DNA of 41,939 bases from JBICIG01 sp043101605 (GTDB taxonomy: Bacteria; Planctomycetota; Phycisphaerae; Phycisphaerales; UBA1924), in contig JBICIG010000045.1 in assembly GCA_043101605.1 (NCBI GenBank), positions 1 to 41,939 of the forward strand, written 5' to 3'. The position numbers and the translations under genes are program-made. The notes beneath the pieces are model-generated. The model was not told where the DNA came from and made no database searches. It saw only the letters and a program-made list of their open reading frames with translations. Positions within the stretch are counted from its first letter, which is position 1. Each line of letters starts with the position of its first letter. Positions 22,283 through 30,513 of this stretch are shown here, in pieces.

Positions 22283-24133
22283 GTGATCGAGCCGCTCTAC
22301 GGGTTGTCGCTGGTGATCGTCCTCGGCGTGGCGGCGCAGTGGATCGCGTGGCGCCTGCGCCTGCCCTCGATCCTCCTGCTGCTCCTGGGCGGGATGCTCA
22401 TCGGGCCGCTGGCGACGCTGGTGACAAGCTCGGGCCGGCCCCTGCTCGACCCCGACTCGCTCTTCGGCGAGGTGCTGCTCCCGTTTGTGTCGCTGTCGGT
22501 CGCGCTGATCCTCTATGAAGGCGGGCTGACGCTCGAGTTCCGCGAGATCCGCGCCGTGCGCGGCGTCGTCACCGCGCTGGTGACGGTTGGGGCGGCGGTC
22601 ACCTGGGTGCTCGCGTTCCTTGCCGCCCGCTTCGTCCTCGGGCTGAGCTGGGAGCTTGCCTTTCTCTTCGGGGCGATCCTGGTGGTCACCGGGCCCACGG
22701 TCATCGGCCCGCTGCTGGCGCACATCCGCCCTCGCGGCACGGTCGGCCCGATCCTCAAGTGGGAGGGCATCGTCATCGACCCCATCGGGGCGGTGCTCGC
22801 GGTCCTCGTCTACGAGGCGATCGCCGTCATGGCCCGCGTCGGCGATGTCGGGCACGCGCTGCAGGAGGTCGCGATCGACCTGGGCGTGACGGTGTTCGCC
22901 GGCGGGGCGCTCGGGTTTGTGGCCGCCCGCCTGCTGATGCTTGTCATCAAGCGCTACTGGGTGCCCGACTACCTGCAGAACCCGATCTCGCTGCTCCTGG
23001 TCGTCGCGGCGTTCGCGATCTCCAACGCGATCCAGCACGAGTCCGGGCTCGTCGCGGTGACGCTGATGGGCATCGTGCTCGCCAATCAGCGGTCGGCCGA
23101 CATCAAGCACATCATCGAGTTCAAGGAGAACCTGCGGGTGCTCCTGCTCTCGGGGCTGTTCATCGTCCTGGGCGCGCGCCTGAGCATCGAGTCCATCCGC
23201 TCGATCGGGTTCGAGGAGATCGCGTTCGTCGCGATCATGGTGCTGCTGGTCCGCCCCGCGAGCATCTTCGCCGCCACTGTCAAGTCCAAGCTCTCGATGC
23301 CCGAGAAGCTGTTCCTCAGCGGGCTGGCGCCGCGCGGGATCGTCGCCGCGGCCGTCGCCAGCGTCTTCGCCCTTCGCCTGGAGCAACTCGAGGGAACCGA
23401 CCTGGCCCAGGAAGCCGGGCGGCTCGTCCCGCTCACCTTCACCGTCATCATCGGCACCGTCGCGATCTACGGGCTCGGCTCGCCCCTGCTCGCCAAGCGC
23501 CTGAAGGTCTCCGACCAGAACCCCCAGGGCATCCTGTTCATCGGCGCCCAGCCCTGGGTGCGCGAGCTCGCCCTGACGCTCAAGAAGCGGGGCGTCCCGG
23601 TGCTGCTGGCCGACTCCAACCGCCAGAATGTCGCGGAGGCTCGGCTCGCCGGGCTCCCGACCTACTACGGCAATGTGCTCGCCGACTACGCTCTCCGCGA
23701 GATCGACCTCACCGGCATCGGGCGTATCTTCGCCATGACCCCCAACGACGAGGTCAACTCACTCGCGGCTCAGCGCTTCGCCAGGCTCTTCGATCGGTCG
23801 GCGATCTACAAGCTCGCGACCGCCAAGGCCGTCCGCGCCGCCGAGGACTCGGGCGATTCGGGCTTCCACGCCCGCACCCTCTTCGCCGACGACGCGACCT
23901 TCTCCTCCCTCGCCTCGCGCATGGCCAAGGGGCATGTCATCAAGTCCACCCGGATCAGCGGCGAGTTCAGTTTCGCCGACTACCGAACGCTCTACGGCAC
24001 CTCGGCCACGCCGCTCTTCCTCGTCTCCGAGGGCGGGCGGATCACCACCGTCACCCCCGAGACCGCCATCGCTCCCGAGCCCGGGCAGACGATCATCAGC
24101 CTCGTCGACCCCGAGGCGCTGTTCATCGTCTGA
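22283..24133 (+). CDS. CPA-type cation/proton antiporter with C-terminal RCK (TrkA-like) domain
   Basis: A 616-residue membrane protein. Residues 1-400 have about 12 hydrophobic segments of the NhaP/KefB-like cation:proton antiporter fold, including ALILYEGGLTLEF, the core helix FLFGAILVVTGPTVIGPLL and WEGIVIDPIGAVLAV with the buried Asp. Residues about 415-520 look like a TrkA-N/RCK nucleotide-binding domain (ILFIGAQPWVRELALTLKKRGVPVLLADSN), although the glycine-rich loop is degenerate. The rest resembles a TrkA-C region. It probably exchanges Na+ or K+ for protons, gated by nucleotide or by the RCK tail. The start is a GTG at 22283 with GAGGGG about 11 bases upstream. The 156 bases before it hold a small hairpin (22223-22239) but no clear promoter. 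Confidence 0.85.
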   Translation: MIEPLYGLSLVIVLGVAAQWIAWRLRLPSILLLLLGGMLIGPLATLVTSSGRPLLDPDSLFGEVLLPFVSLSVALILYEGGLTLEFREIRAVRGVVTALVTVGAAVTWVLAFLAARFVLGLSWELAFLFGAILVVTGPTVIGPLLAHIRPRGTVGPILKWEGIVIDPIGAVLAVLVYEAIAVMARVGDVGHALQEVAIDLGVTVFAGGALGFVAARLLMLVIKRYWVPDYLQNPISLLLVVAAFAISNAIQHESGLVAVTLMGIVLANQRSADIKHIIEFKENLRVLLLSGLFIVLGARLSIESIRSIGFEEIAFVAIMVLLVRPASIFAATVKSKLSMPEKLFLSGLAPRGIVAAAVASVFALRLEQLEGTDLAQEAGRLVPLTFTVIIGTVAIYGLGSPLLAKRLKVSDQNPQGILFIGAQPWVRELALTLKKRGVPVLLADSNRQNVAEARLAGLPTYYGNVLADYALREIDLTGIGRIFAMTPNDEVNSLAAQRFARLFDRSAIYKLATAKAVRAAEDSGDSGFHARTLFADDATFSSLASRMAKGHVIKSTRISGEFSFADYRTLYGTSATPLFLVSEGGRITTVTPETAIAPEPGQTIISLVDPEALFIV

Positions 24134-24221
24134 CCCGGTGCGCCTTTGCCACGCTCATCGGCGGCTCGCCCAACGGGGGTCGGCGATCGCGTCCAAAGAT
24201 CGGGCCCAACGATCAGGTTGG

Positions 24222-24227
24222 TACACT
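24222..24227 (+). promoter_or_regulatory. -10-like hexamer placed for a leaderless transcript
   Basis: TACACT ends 10 bases before the ATG at 24238, and no Shine-Dalgarno sequence lies between. No good -35 is visible. It is listed because the same geometry recurs before other genes here. Confidence 0.3.
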
Positions 24228-24237
24228 CGCCCCCGTC

Positions 24238-25275
24238 ATGAGCCACCCGAGCCAACAGCCCGAGACCACGCAACCCGCCGCTCCAGACGCCCGGCGGACG
24301 CGACTGCCCAACGCGCGGACCACGCCGCGCTTCGCCGGCGTGAGCACCTTCTGCCGCTACCCGCTGCTCGAGTCCATCCCCCCCGAGGAGCGCCCGGTCG
24401 ACTGGGCGATCTACGGCGTCCCGTTCGACTCGGGCGTCACCTACCGCCCCGGCGCACGCTTCGGCCCGCGCGCGATCCGCGACGCGTCGCAGTATGTGAA
24501 GAACTACTCCATCGAGCACGACCTGGATGTCGCCGAGATCCTGCGCCTGGCCGATGCGGGCGACGCCCCCGTGCGCCCATACTCCTGCAAGGAGAACCTC
24601 GAGGCGGTCGCGTGGTTTGCGCGCGAACTGCCCGATCCCGGGCACACCAGGCTCATGGCGATCGGCGGGGACCACTCGATCGCTTACGCGAACATCCTCG
24701 CGACCTGGGAGCGCCGCAGACGGCCCGACGGCGGGTTCGCCGTGCTCCATTTCGACAGCCACCTCGACACCGTCGACCAGACCATGGGCGAGCGCTGGTC
24801 GCACGCTTCACCCTTCATCCGCGCCGTCGAGAACGGGCTGATCGATCCCCGCCGCATGCTCTCGGTCGGCATCAAGGGCCCGCTCAACACCCGACGAGAT
24901 CTCGACTACGCCCGCGACCACGGCGTCACCATCGTCACCTACGAGCGGTTCCGCCGCGAGGGCTTCGAGACGATCGACCGCTTCGTCAAGTCGCTGGGCG
25001 ACGACGAGGTCTACCTCACCTTCGACATCGACTGCATCGACCCGGCGTACGCCCCGGGCACCGGCACGCCCTCGATCGGTGGGTTCACTTCCGCCGAGGC
25101 CCTCGCCCTGCTCCGCCGGCTCCGCGGCGTGAACCTGGTGGGCGCCGATGTCGTCGAGGTGCTGCCCGATCGCGATGTCGGCGACATCACCGCGCTGCTC
25201 GCCGGGCATGTCATGTTCGAGATCCTCTGCCTCGACGCCGCCCGCCGCCTTGCCCGAAGTTCAGCAGGCAGTTGA
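24238..25275 (+). CDS. Agmatinase/arginase-family ureohydrolase
   Basis: A 345-residue dinuclear manganese enzyme that splits urea from a guanidino compound. All metal ligands can be placed: His146 in GGDHS, Asp173, His175 and Asp177 in HFDSHLDT, and Asp263 and Asp265 in TFDIDCIDPAYAPGTGTP. The substrate-side loop reads SHASPF where agmatinase usually has SHGTPF, and HFDSHLDT has Ser where most agmatinases have Ala. The substrate is therefore uncertain among agmatine, guanidinobutyrate and related guanidines. The ATG at 24238 has no Shine-Dalgarno sequence. The first 35 residues are a disordered Pro/Arg-rich extension. No decarboxylase or polyamine gene is adjacent. Confidence 0.88.
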   Translation: MSHPSQQPETTQPAAPDARRTRLPNARTTPRFAGVSTFCRYPLLESIPPEERPVDWAIYGVPFDSGVTYRPGARFGPRAIRDASQYVKNYSIEHDLDVAEILRLADAGDAPVRPYSCKENLEAVAWFARELPDPGHTRLMAIGGDHSIAYANILATWERRRRPDGGFAVLHFDSHLDTVDQTMGERWSHASPFIRAVENGLIDPRRMLSVGIKGPLNTRRDLDYARDHGVTIVTYERFRREGFETIDRFVKSLGDDEVYLTFDIDCIDPAYAPGTGTPSIGGFTSAEALALLRRLRGVNLVGADVVEVLPDRDVGDITALLAGHVMFEILCLDAARRLARSSAGS

Positions 25276-25293
25276 GCGAGCAGTGGGGCCCGC

Positions 25294-25941
25294 TCACGCC
25301 CGGCGCAGCGCCAGCATCAACTCCACCTGCCCACGGGGCTGGTTGAGCCGGCGCGCGATCTCACCGGGCTCGACCCCCTCGTCGGCCAGTTGATACACCC
25401 GCAGCCGCACCGGATCGCCCGCGTCGGTCTCCCGCGTGGGCGATTCTCCCCAGGGGCTCGCCGGAGGATGGTCGCGCGGGCCGCGCCGCGCCGCCTCGCC
25501 CCCCGTCGCCGCCCGCTCGGCCCGCAAGGCCGCGATCGCGTCATCGGCCTCGGCGAGCAACTGCTCGAGCCGCTCGGCCTTGTTGTCGAGTTGAGCCGCC
25601 AGGCGATGGGCCAGTTCGGTCGCGTCAGCCATCAGTTCGTCGAGCGGCTCGCGCCGCGCCCGCGCCTCGGAGCGGATGTCGGCCAACCGCTCGGCCGGGG
25701 GGCGGTTCATCTCACGCGCGCTCGTCGAGTTCTTCCGCCGGATGTACATCCGCACCAGCGTCCACGCCAGCACCGCGAACCCGAAACCCGCCAGCGCCAT
25801 CGGCAGCCAGTCCGGACGCGCCGCCGTGGGCGGATCGTCCGGCGAGCCGAGCGGGCGCGATTCCACGCCCTCCAGCGTCAGCGGCTGCTCGATCGGCCCG
25901 GCGGCTTCGGGCGGGCGGGTTGTGTTCGTCGGCTGGGGCAT
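25294..25941 (-). CDS. Single-pass membrane protein with coiled coil and C-terminal helix-turn-helix-like motif
   Basis: A 215-residue protein. The ATG at 25939-25941 follows GGAG by 7 bases; the frame extends further upstream but without a better start. After a 45-residue Pro/Thr-rich N-terminus comes one transmembrane helix (LPMALAGFGFAVLAWTLV), a basic stop-transfer, a coiled coil (about residues 90-140), and a short C-terminal segment QLADEGVEPGEIARRLNQPRGQVEL. That last part looks like the helix-turn-helix found at the end of DUF6115/DUF2802-type membrane proteins. Function is unknown. It is convergent with the ureohydrolase gene (18 bases apart) and divergent from tilS. Confidence 0.7.
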   Translation of the reverse strand: MPQPTNTTRPPEAAGPIEQPLTLEGVESRPLGSPDDPPTAARPDWLPMALAGFGFAVLAWTLVRMYIRRKNSTSAREMNRPPAERLADIRSEARARREPLDELMADATELAHRLAAQLDNKAERLEQLLAEADDAIAALRAERAATGGEAARRGPRDHPPASPWGESPTRETDAGDPVRLRVYQLADEGVEPGEIARRLNQPRGQVELMLALRRA

Positions 25942-25992
25942 CCGTGCTCCGCGCAGGCCCTGAACGGGCCCCGCAAAACCTACCATCGGGCG

Positions 25993-27060
25993 ATGCCCGC
26001 GGCGAACCGCACCAATCCCGTGTCCCCCCCCCAACCTCCCGAGACCCGCCGGGCCCGGCGCGACATCCTCGCTCGCTGGCGTCGGCTGACCGGCGGCGGA
26101 CGCGACGAGCCCGGCAAGCGACGCACGCTCATCGCCTGCTCGGGCGGCGCCGATTCGACCGCCCTGGCGATCACCCTCGCCTCGGCGACCAGCGACCTCG
26201 TGCTGGCGCACATCCGCCACGACTTCCGCCCCGCGCCCGAAACCGCGGCCGACCTCGCCGCCGTCGATCGCCTCGCCGCCACGCTCGGGCTCCCCGTCGC
26301 GCACGAGTCGATCGCGATCGCCGACGCACCCGGGAACGCCGAGGCCAACGCGCGTCGAGCGAGGTACGCGGCTCTGGAACGCCTCGCCGACCACGCCGGG
26401 TGCCCCTTCATCGCGACCGCCCACCACGCCGACGATCAACTCGAGACCCTGATCATGCGCCTGGCGCGCGGCTCGGGCGTCCGCGGGCTCTCCGGCATCG
26501 TCGAGTCACGCCCCACCGAACGCCGGACACTCATCCGCCCGATGCTCGGCATCGAGCGCGCCCTCGCCGAGGCGATCTGCACCGAGCGTGGCATCGCGTG
26601 GCGCGAGGACGCGACCAACCGCGATCTTTCACGAACCCGGGCCGCCCTCCGCGCCAATGTCCTGCCCGAACTGAAACGGATCGTTCCCGGCGCGAGCGGC
26701 CGCGCCGCCGAGACCGCCGCGGTGCTTGCCGCCACCGCCGCATGGCTCGACACCGTAGCGGCGGACGCGCTCGAACACGCCCGCGGGGAAACGGACACAG
26801 GCGGCGCCGATCTCCCGCTCGTGTGCGCCCGGCTCGCGCCCCTGCCCGAGGTCCTCCTTGGCGAGGTGATCCGGCGTGCCGCCCGGGAAGCCGCCGGCGG
26901 GCGCGGGGCCGATCGCCTCCCCCGCCGCATGATCGACCGCGTCGCCCAAGCGATCCGGGAACAGCCGGGCCCGCCCCGGAGGTTCACTTCCAGATTCGTC
27001 GAGATCCAGGTGCGCCGCGGCATCGCCCGCTTCGGCGCCCGCCCGGAGGAACAGCCATGA
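25993..27060 (+). CDS. tilS: tRNA(Ile)-lysidine synthase
   Basis: A 355-residue PP-loop ATPase that converts the wobble cytidine of tRNA-Ile(CAU) to lysidine, an essential decoding step. The PP loop SGGADSTA is at about residues 53-60. Further family blocks are the His/Asp region ATAHHADDQLETLIMRLARGSG, GIAWREDATNRDLSRTRAALRANVLPEL, and a shortened C-terminal tail. It is a short-form TilS, lacking most of the extra C-terminal domain of the E. coli enzyme. The ATG at 25993 has no Shine-Dalgarno; TACCAT ends 6 bases before it, a possible leaderless start. Its stop overlaps the next gene by four bases. Confidence 0.92.
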   Translation: MPAANRTNPVSPPQPPETRRARRDILARWRRLTGGGRDEPGKRRTLIACSGGADSTALAITLASATSDLVLAHIRHDFRPAPETAADLAAVDRLAATLGLPVAHESIAIADAPGNAEANARRARYAALERLADHAGCPFIATAHHADDQLETLIMRLARGSGVRGLSGIVESRPTERRTLIRPMLGIERALAEAICTERGIAWREDATNRDLSRTRAALRANVLPELKRIVPGASGRAAETAAVLAATAAWLDTVAADALEHARGETDTGGADLPLVCARLAPLPEVLLGEVIRRAAREAAGGRGADRLPRRMIDRVAQAIREQPGPPRRFTSRFVEIQVRRGIARFGARPEEQP

Positions 27061-27452
27061 GCGGCACCGTCATCACACTGGTCGGACACTGCGGCCCGGA
27101 CATGTTCATGCTCCGCAACGCGATCCGCAACGCCGCCCCGGACGCGACCATCGAGGTCGTCGATTCCGACGCCGCCGTCGCGTCCATCGACGCCGATGTC
27201 CTGCTCGTCAACCGCGTGCTCGACGGGTCGTTCGCCGATACCCGCGGCATCGACCTCATCGCCCGCCTGAGCGCCTCCCGCACCGGCCCGCGACCGGCGA
27301 TCCTGCTCATCAGCAACTATGCTGACGCGCAGTCGGAAGCCGAAGCCGCGGGCGCCCTGCCCGGGTTCGGCAAGAGCGATCTCTACTCCGACCAGACCCG
27401 GGAACGCCTGCTCGCGGCGATCGAACACGCGCGGGCCGGCGCGACCAACTGA
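27057..27452 (+). CDS. Degenerate response-regulator receiver-like protein coupled to tilS
   Basis: A 131-residue soluble protein whose predicted alternation of short beta strands and helices fits a CheY-like receiver domain. The strand that would carry the phosphorylated Asp reads DVLLVNRVLDG, with Asn52 at the expected position, and the usual acidic pair near the N-terminus is absent. A late Lys (GFGKSDL) may correspond to the conserved receiver Lys. It should therefore not be phosphorylated in the normal way. The ATG overlaps the tilS stop (27057-27060), so the two are translationally coupled. A perfect hairpin follows at 27456-27474. Function is unknown; a protein-interaction role is an inference. 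Confidence 0.65.
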   Translation: MSGTVITLVGHCGPDMFMLRNAIRNAAPDATIEVVDSDAAVASIDADVLLVNRVLDGSFADTRGIDLIARLSASRTGPRPAILLISNYADAQSEAEAAGALPGFGKSDLYSDQTRERLLAAIEHARAGATN

Positions 27453-27455
27453 TCC

Positions 27456-27474
27456 GGCGCGGGGTCCCCGCGCC
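27456..27474 (+). terminator. Perfect GC-only inverted repeat after the tilS pair
   Basis: GGCGCGGGG (27456-27464) and CCCCGCGCC (27466-27474) form a perfect inverted repeat four bases after the stop at 27452. There is no U tract. It could be a terminator variant or a 3'-end stabiliser. Confidence 0.35.
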
Positions 27475-27507
27475 CGGGCCGCACGCCCGCGCCCACAGGA
27501 GACTCCC

Positions 27508-28806
27508 GTGATCGATGCGCACATCCCCGTCAGCGAGTACATCAGCCGGCGCGACAAGGTCCTCAAGGGACTCGGCGGCGCGGTCGGCGTCGTCTTCGCC
27601 GGCGAGGGCGGGCCGCCTCTCTCCGGACGCTGGCTCCCGCACTACCACTTCTACTACCTCACCGGCATCCGCGCCGAGCAGGGCGCCGCGATCCTCTTCG
27701 ATCCAAAGCACGAGGACCCCACCCGCCGATGCGTCCTCTTCCTGCGGCCGGCCAATCCCGAGATGGAGCAGTGGGACGGCCGCCGCGAACCGCTCGGGCA
27801 ACACCTCCGCGACACGACCGGCTTCACGCGCATCATGCGCACCGGCGCGCTCGACAACTTCCTGACCCAGGCGATCCGCCGCACCAAGCGGGCCGCGTGC
27901 CTCCACCCGGCTTCGCTCCCGAGCCAGCCCGTCCCGCCCGATCTCGCCAAGTTCCGCCAGATCGCCGAGCGAGTGGTGGGGGTGTCGATCGAGGACCGGA
28001 CCGGGCTCGTCCCGCACCTGCGATCGGTCAAGTCCCGGGCCGAGCAGACGCTCATGAAGCGGGCGCTGGAGATCACCAAGCACGGGTACGAGGCGCTCAT
28101 CGGCGTGATGGAGCCCGGCGCGAGCGAGCGCGACCTGCACAACGCCCTCGTCGCCGCGTTCCGGGCGGGGGGATCGGAAGGCCCCGCGTACAACCCCATC
28201 ATCGGCGCGGGCCTCAACGCGACGGTGCTCCACTACATGGACAACACCGCCCCGATCGCCGACGGCGACTTGATCTGCCTCGACGCGGGCGCCGAGTTCG
28301 GCGGGTACGCCGCCGACATCACCCGCAGCCTCCCCGCCAACGGCACTTTCTCCAAGCGCCAGCGCGAGATCTACGAGATCGTCCTGCGCGCCCAGGAGGC
28401 GTCCATCCGCGCCTGCAAGCCCGGGGCGTCCATGCACGAGGTCGACAAGGCCGGGCGCGACATCATCGAGAAAGCCGGGTTCGGCGACGCGTACATCCAC
28501 GGCGTCGGGCACCACCTCGGGCTCGAGGTTCACGATGTCACCCCCGACGGCAAGCTCGAGCCCGGGCAGATCGTCACCATCGAGCCGGGCATCTACCTGC
28601 CCGATGAGCAGATCGGCGTGCGCATCGAGGACGACATCCTCATCACCCCGGGCGGACGCACGAACCTCAGCCGCGACATCCCCAAACACCCCGACGAGGT
28701 CGAGGCATGGATCCGCGCGGTCAGGAAGGGCGGCAAGTCGCCGGTGCCCGCGCGCAACGCGCCCAAGAAGCCCGCGAAGAAGACCGCCCCGCGCGCACGG
28801 AAGTAG
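27508..28806 (+). CDS. Xaa-Pro aminopeptidase (M24B family)
   Basis: A 432-residue dinuclear-metal peptidase that removes N-terminal residues in front of proline. It has the aminopeptidase P N-terminal domain (residues about 1-140, with HYHFYYLTGIRAEQGA) and the pita-bread catalytic domain. Metal ligands are two Asp in LDAGAEFGGYAADITRS, His in GVGHHLGLEVHD, and Glu in EPGIYLP and RIEDDILIT. The start is a GTG at 27508 with AGGAG 8 bases upstream. The last 25 residues are a Lys/Pro/Ala-rich tail (KKPAKKTAPRARK) unusual for this enzyme and reminiscent of histone H1-like tails. It is most likely cytoplasmic. Confidence 0.9.
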   Translation: MIDAHIPVSEYISRRDKVLKGLGGAVGVVFAGEGGPPLSGRWLPHYHFYYLTGIRAEQGAAILFDPKHEDPTRRCVLFLRPANPEMEQWDGRREPLGQHLRDTTGFTRIMRTGALDNFLTQAIRRTKRAACLHPASLPSQPVPPDLAKFRQIAERVVGVSIEDRTGLVPHLRSVKSRAEQTLMKRALEITKHGYEALIGVMEPGASERDLHNALVAAFRAGGSEGPAYNPIIGAGLNATVLHYMDNTAPIADGDLICLDAGAEFGGYAADITRSLPANGTFSKRQREIYEIVLRAQEASIRACKPGASMHEVDKAGRDIIEKAGFGDAYIHGVGHHLGLEVHDVTPDGKLEPGQIVTIEPGIYLPDEQIGVRIEDDILITPGGRTNLSRDIPKHPDEVEAWIRAVRKGGKSPVPARNAPKKPAKKTAPRARK

Positions 28807-28982
28807 GCCGTCCGGATCGTGCCGGCCAGTCCGGCATCCCTCAATCAGCACATCCCCGATGGTGCGGCATGGTCAAGCAGCGCATGACCACCCCACACCT
28901 GCAGGCGCGATCCTGGACGCGCTCCCGGTGACTGGGGCCGGCGGCCCGCTCCCTCACGGTCGCGGCTCGTTCGGAGTCACGC

Positions 28983-30413
28983 TCACTTCCCGAGCTTGAG
29001 CAACTCACCCACCAGCAGCGCGTGCGAGCGCGCGCCCAGGCGGAAGCAGTCGAGCTCGAACTTCTCGTTGGGGGAGTGGACGCGGTCGTCCTCGAGCCCG
29101 AAGCCCATGAAGATGGTGTCGAGCCCGAGCTCCTGCTTGAGCAGCCCGGCGACGGGGATCGACCCGCCGGTCTTGATGAGCGCCGGCTCGCCCCCGCCCG
29201 CCGCCGCGATCGCCCGCCGCGCCGCGCGCAGCGCTTCGGAATCGGTCGGCACGGTCGCCGGGTGCCCGGTGCCGTGGTCCTGGAACTCCCAGCGGAAGCC
29301 CGCCGGCGTGCGCGCCTCGCACCACGAGAAGAACGATTGCAGCACCGCCCGGGGGTCCTGGTCGGCGACCAGGCGGAAGCTCACCTTCGCCGACGCGTGC
29401 GACGGAATGACCGTCTTGGCGCCCTCGCCCGTGTACCCGCCGATGATGCCGTTGATGTCGCAGGTCGGGCGGGCCCACTCCCGCTCGATGAACGAGTAGC
29501 CCGCTTCGCCCACATCGCTCTCGGGGGGAAGCCCGATCGACCGCAGCGACCGGGCCGGGTCGATGTCGAGCTTCTTCCACGCCGCCCGCTCCTCGCCCGA
29601 AAGCTCCTGCACGCGGTCGTAGAACCCCGGGAGCGTCACGCGCCGGTGCTCGTCCCACAGCCCGCTGAGGATGCGCACGAGTTCGTTGTTCGGGTTCATC
29701 GTGCGCCCGCCCCAGAGCCCCGAGTGCAGGTCCTGGTCGGGCCCGTGCAGCGTCACCTCGGCGTACGCGAGCCCGCGCAAGCCGTAGGTGATCGCGGGCT
29801 TCCCACGCCCCAGCATGCCCGTGTCGGAGATGACGCAGACATCGCACGCGCCGAGCTGCTCGGCGTGCTCGCGCACGAACGCGGGCAGGTGCACCGAGCC
29901 CGATTCCTCCTCGCCCTCGAGCACGACGGTGTAGCGGACGCCCCCGCCCGCGACGCCGGTGGTCTCGAAGACCGCCCGCATTGCTTCGAGGAACGACGCG
30001 ACCTGTCCCTTGTCGTCGCACGCGCCGCGCGCCACGATCCGCTCGCCCATCTCGCCCTGGGCCGGCTTGATGACCGGGTCGAACGGGCCCGATTCCCACA
30101 GCTTCAGCGGATCGACCGGCTGCACATCGTAATGCCCGTAGAAAAGCACATGCGGGCCGGTGTAGCCGTCCGCTCCGGGCGTCGTCGCGACGACGATCGG
30201 GTGCCCCTCGGTGCCGAGGTCGGGGTCGCTCGGCGTGACGAGTTCGGCGTCGAAGCCCGACTGCCGCAGGTGCTCGGCCGCCCACTCGGCGGCCCGCGCG
30301 GTGTCGCCGTCATGGGCCGAATCGGTCCCGATGCTCGGGATGCGGAGCCATTCGATCAGCCGGTCGATCGAGTCGCGTTCGTGGGAACGGAGCCAGTCGA
30401 GTGCGTCCTGCAA
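28983..30413 (-). CDS. M20-family metallopeptidase (dipeptidase-like)
   Basis: A 476-residue zinc peptidase of the M20 family, closest in layout to the dipeptidase group with a long lid domain. Metal and catalytic motifs in order are YGHYDVQPVD (His and Asp), GACDDKGQ (bridging Asp), EGEEESGS (general-base Glu and metal Glu), SDTGM (metal Asp) and RVHSPNEKFEL (last metal His). The dimerisation/lid domain between about residues 205 and 385 contains DLHSGLWGG. There is no signal peptide. The start used is a TTG at 30411-30413; no ATG with a ribosome site is better placed, so the exact N-terminus is uncertain. It probably hydrolyses dipeptides or N-acyl amino acids. Confidence 0.9.
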   Translation of the reverse strand: MQDALDWLRSHERDSIDRLIEWLRIPSIGTDSAHDGDTARAAEWAAEHLRQSGFDAELVTPSDPDLGTEGHPIVVATTPGADGYTGPHVLFYGHYDVQPVDPLKLWESGPFDPVIKPAQGEMGERIVARGACDDKGQVASFLEAMRAVFETTGVAGGGVRYTVVLEGEEESGSVHLPAFVREHAEQLGACDVCVISDTGMLGRGKPAITYGLRGLAYAEVTLHGPDQDLHSGLWGGRTMNPNNELVRILSGLWDEHRRVTLPGFYDRVQELSGEERAAWKKLDIDPARSLRSIGLPPESDVGEAGYSFIEREWARPTCDINGIIGGYTGEGAKTVIPSHASAKVSFRLVADQDPRAVLQSFFSWCEARTPAGFRWEFQDHGTGHPATVPTDSEALRAARRAIAAAGGGEPALIKTGGSIPVAGLLKQELGLDTIFMGFGLEDDRVHSPNEKFELDCFRLGARSHALLVGELLKLGK

Positions 30414-30458
30414 GGCGGGGTCCTCGTCGTCGCGGGGCGGTGGGGGGCGGAAATGAGA

Positions 30459-30487
30459 AGCGGCGACCCGATCGCCGGATCGCCGCT
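30459..30487 (-). terminator. Terminator behind the pseudopilin gene
   Basis: AGCGGCGA (30459-30466) pairs with TCGCCGCT (30480-30487). Read on the minus strand, leaving the gene that stops at 30514, the stem is followed by TCTCATTTCC. It is a moderate rho-independent terminator candidate. Confidence 0.5.
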
Positions 30488-30513
30488 GGGGTCATCGAAA
30501 CGAGCGGTGCGGG

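Noticed and set aside
25942..26439. Extra N-terminal residues for the coiled-coil membrane protein on the minus strand
   Set aside because: They run antisense to the tilS start and are Gly/Arg-rich noise; the ATG at 25941 has a ribosome binding site.
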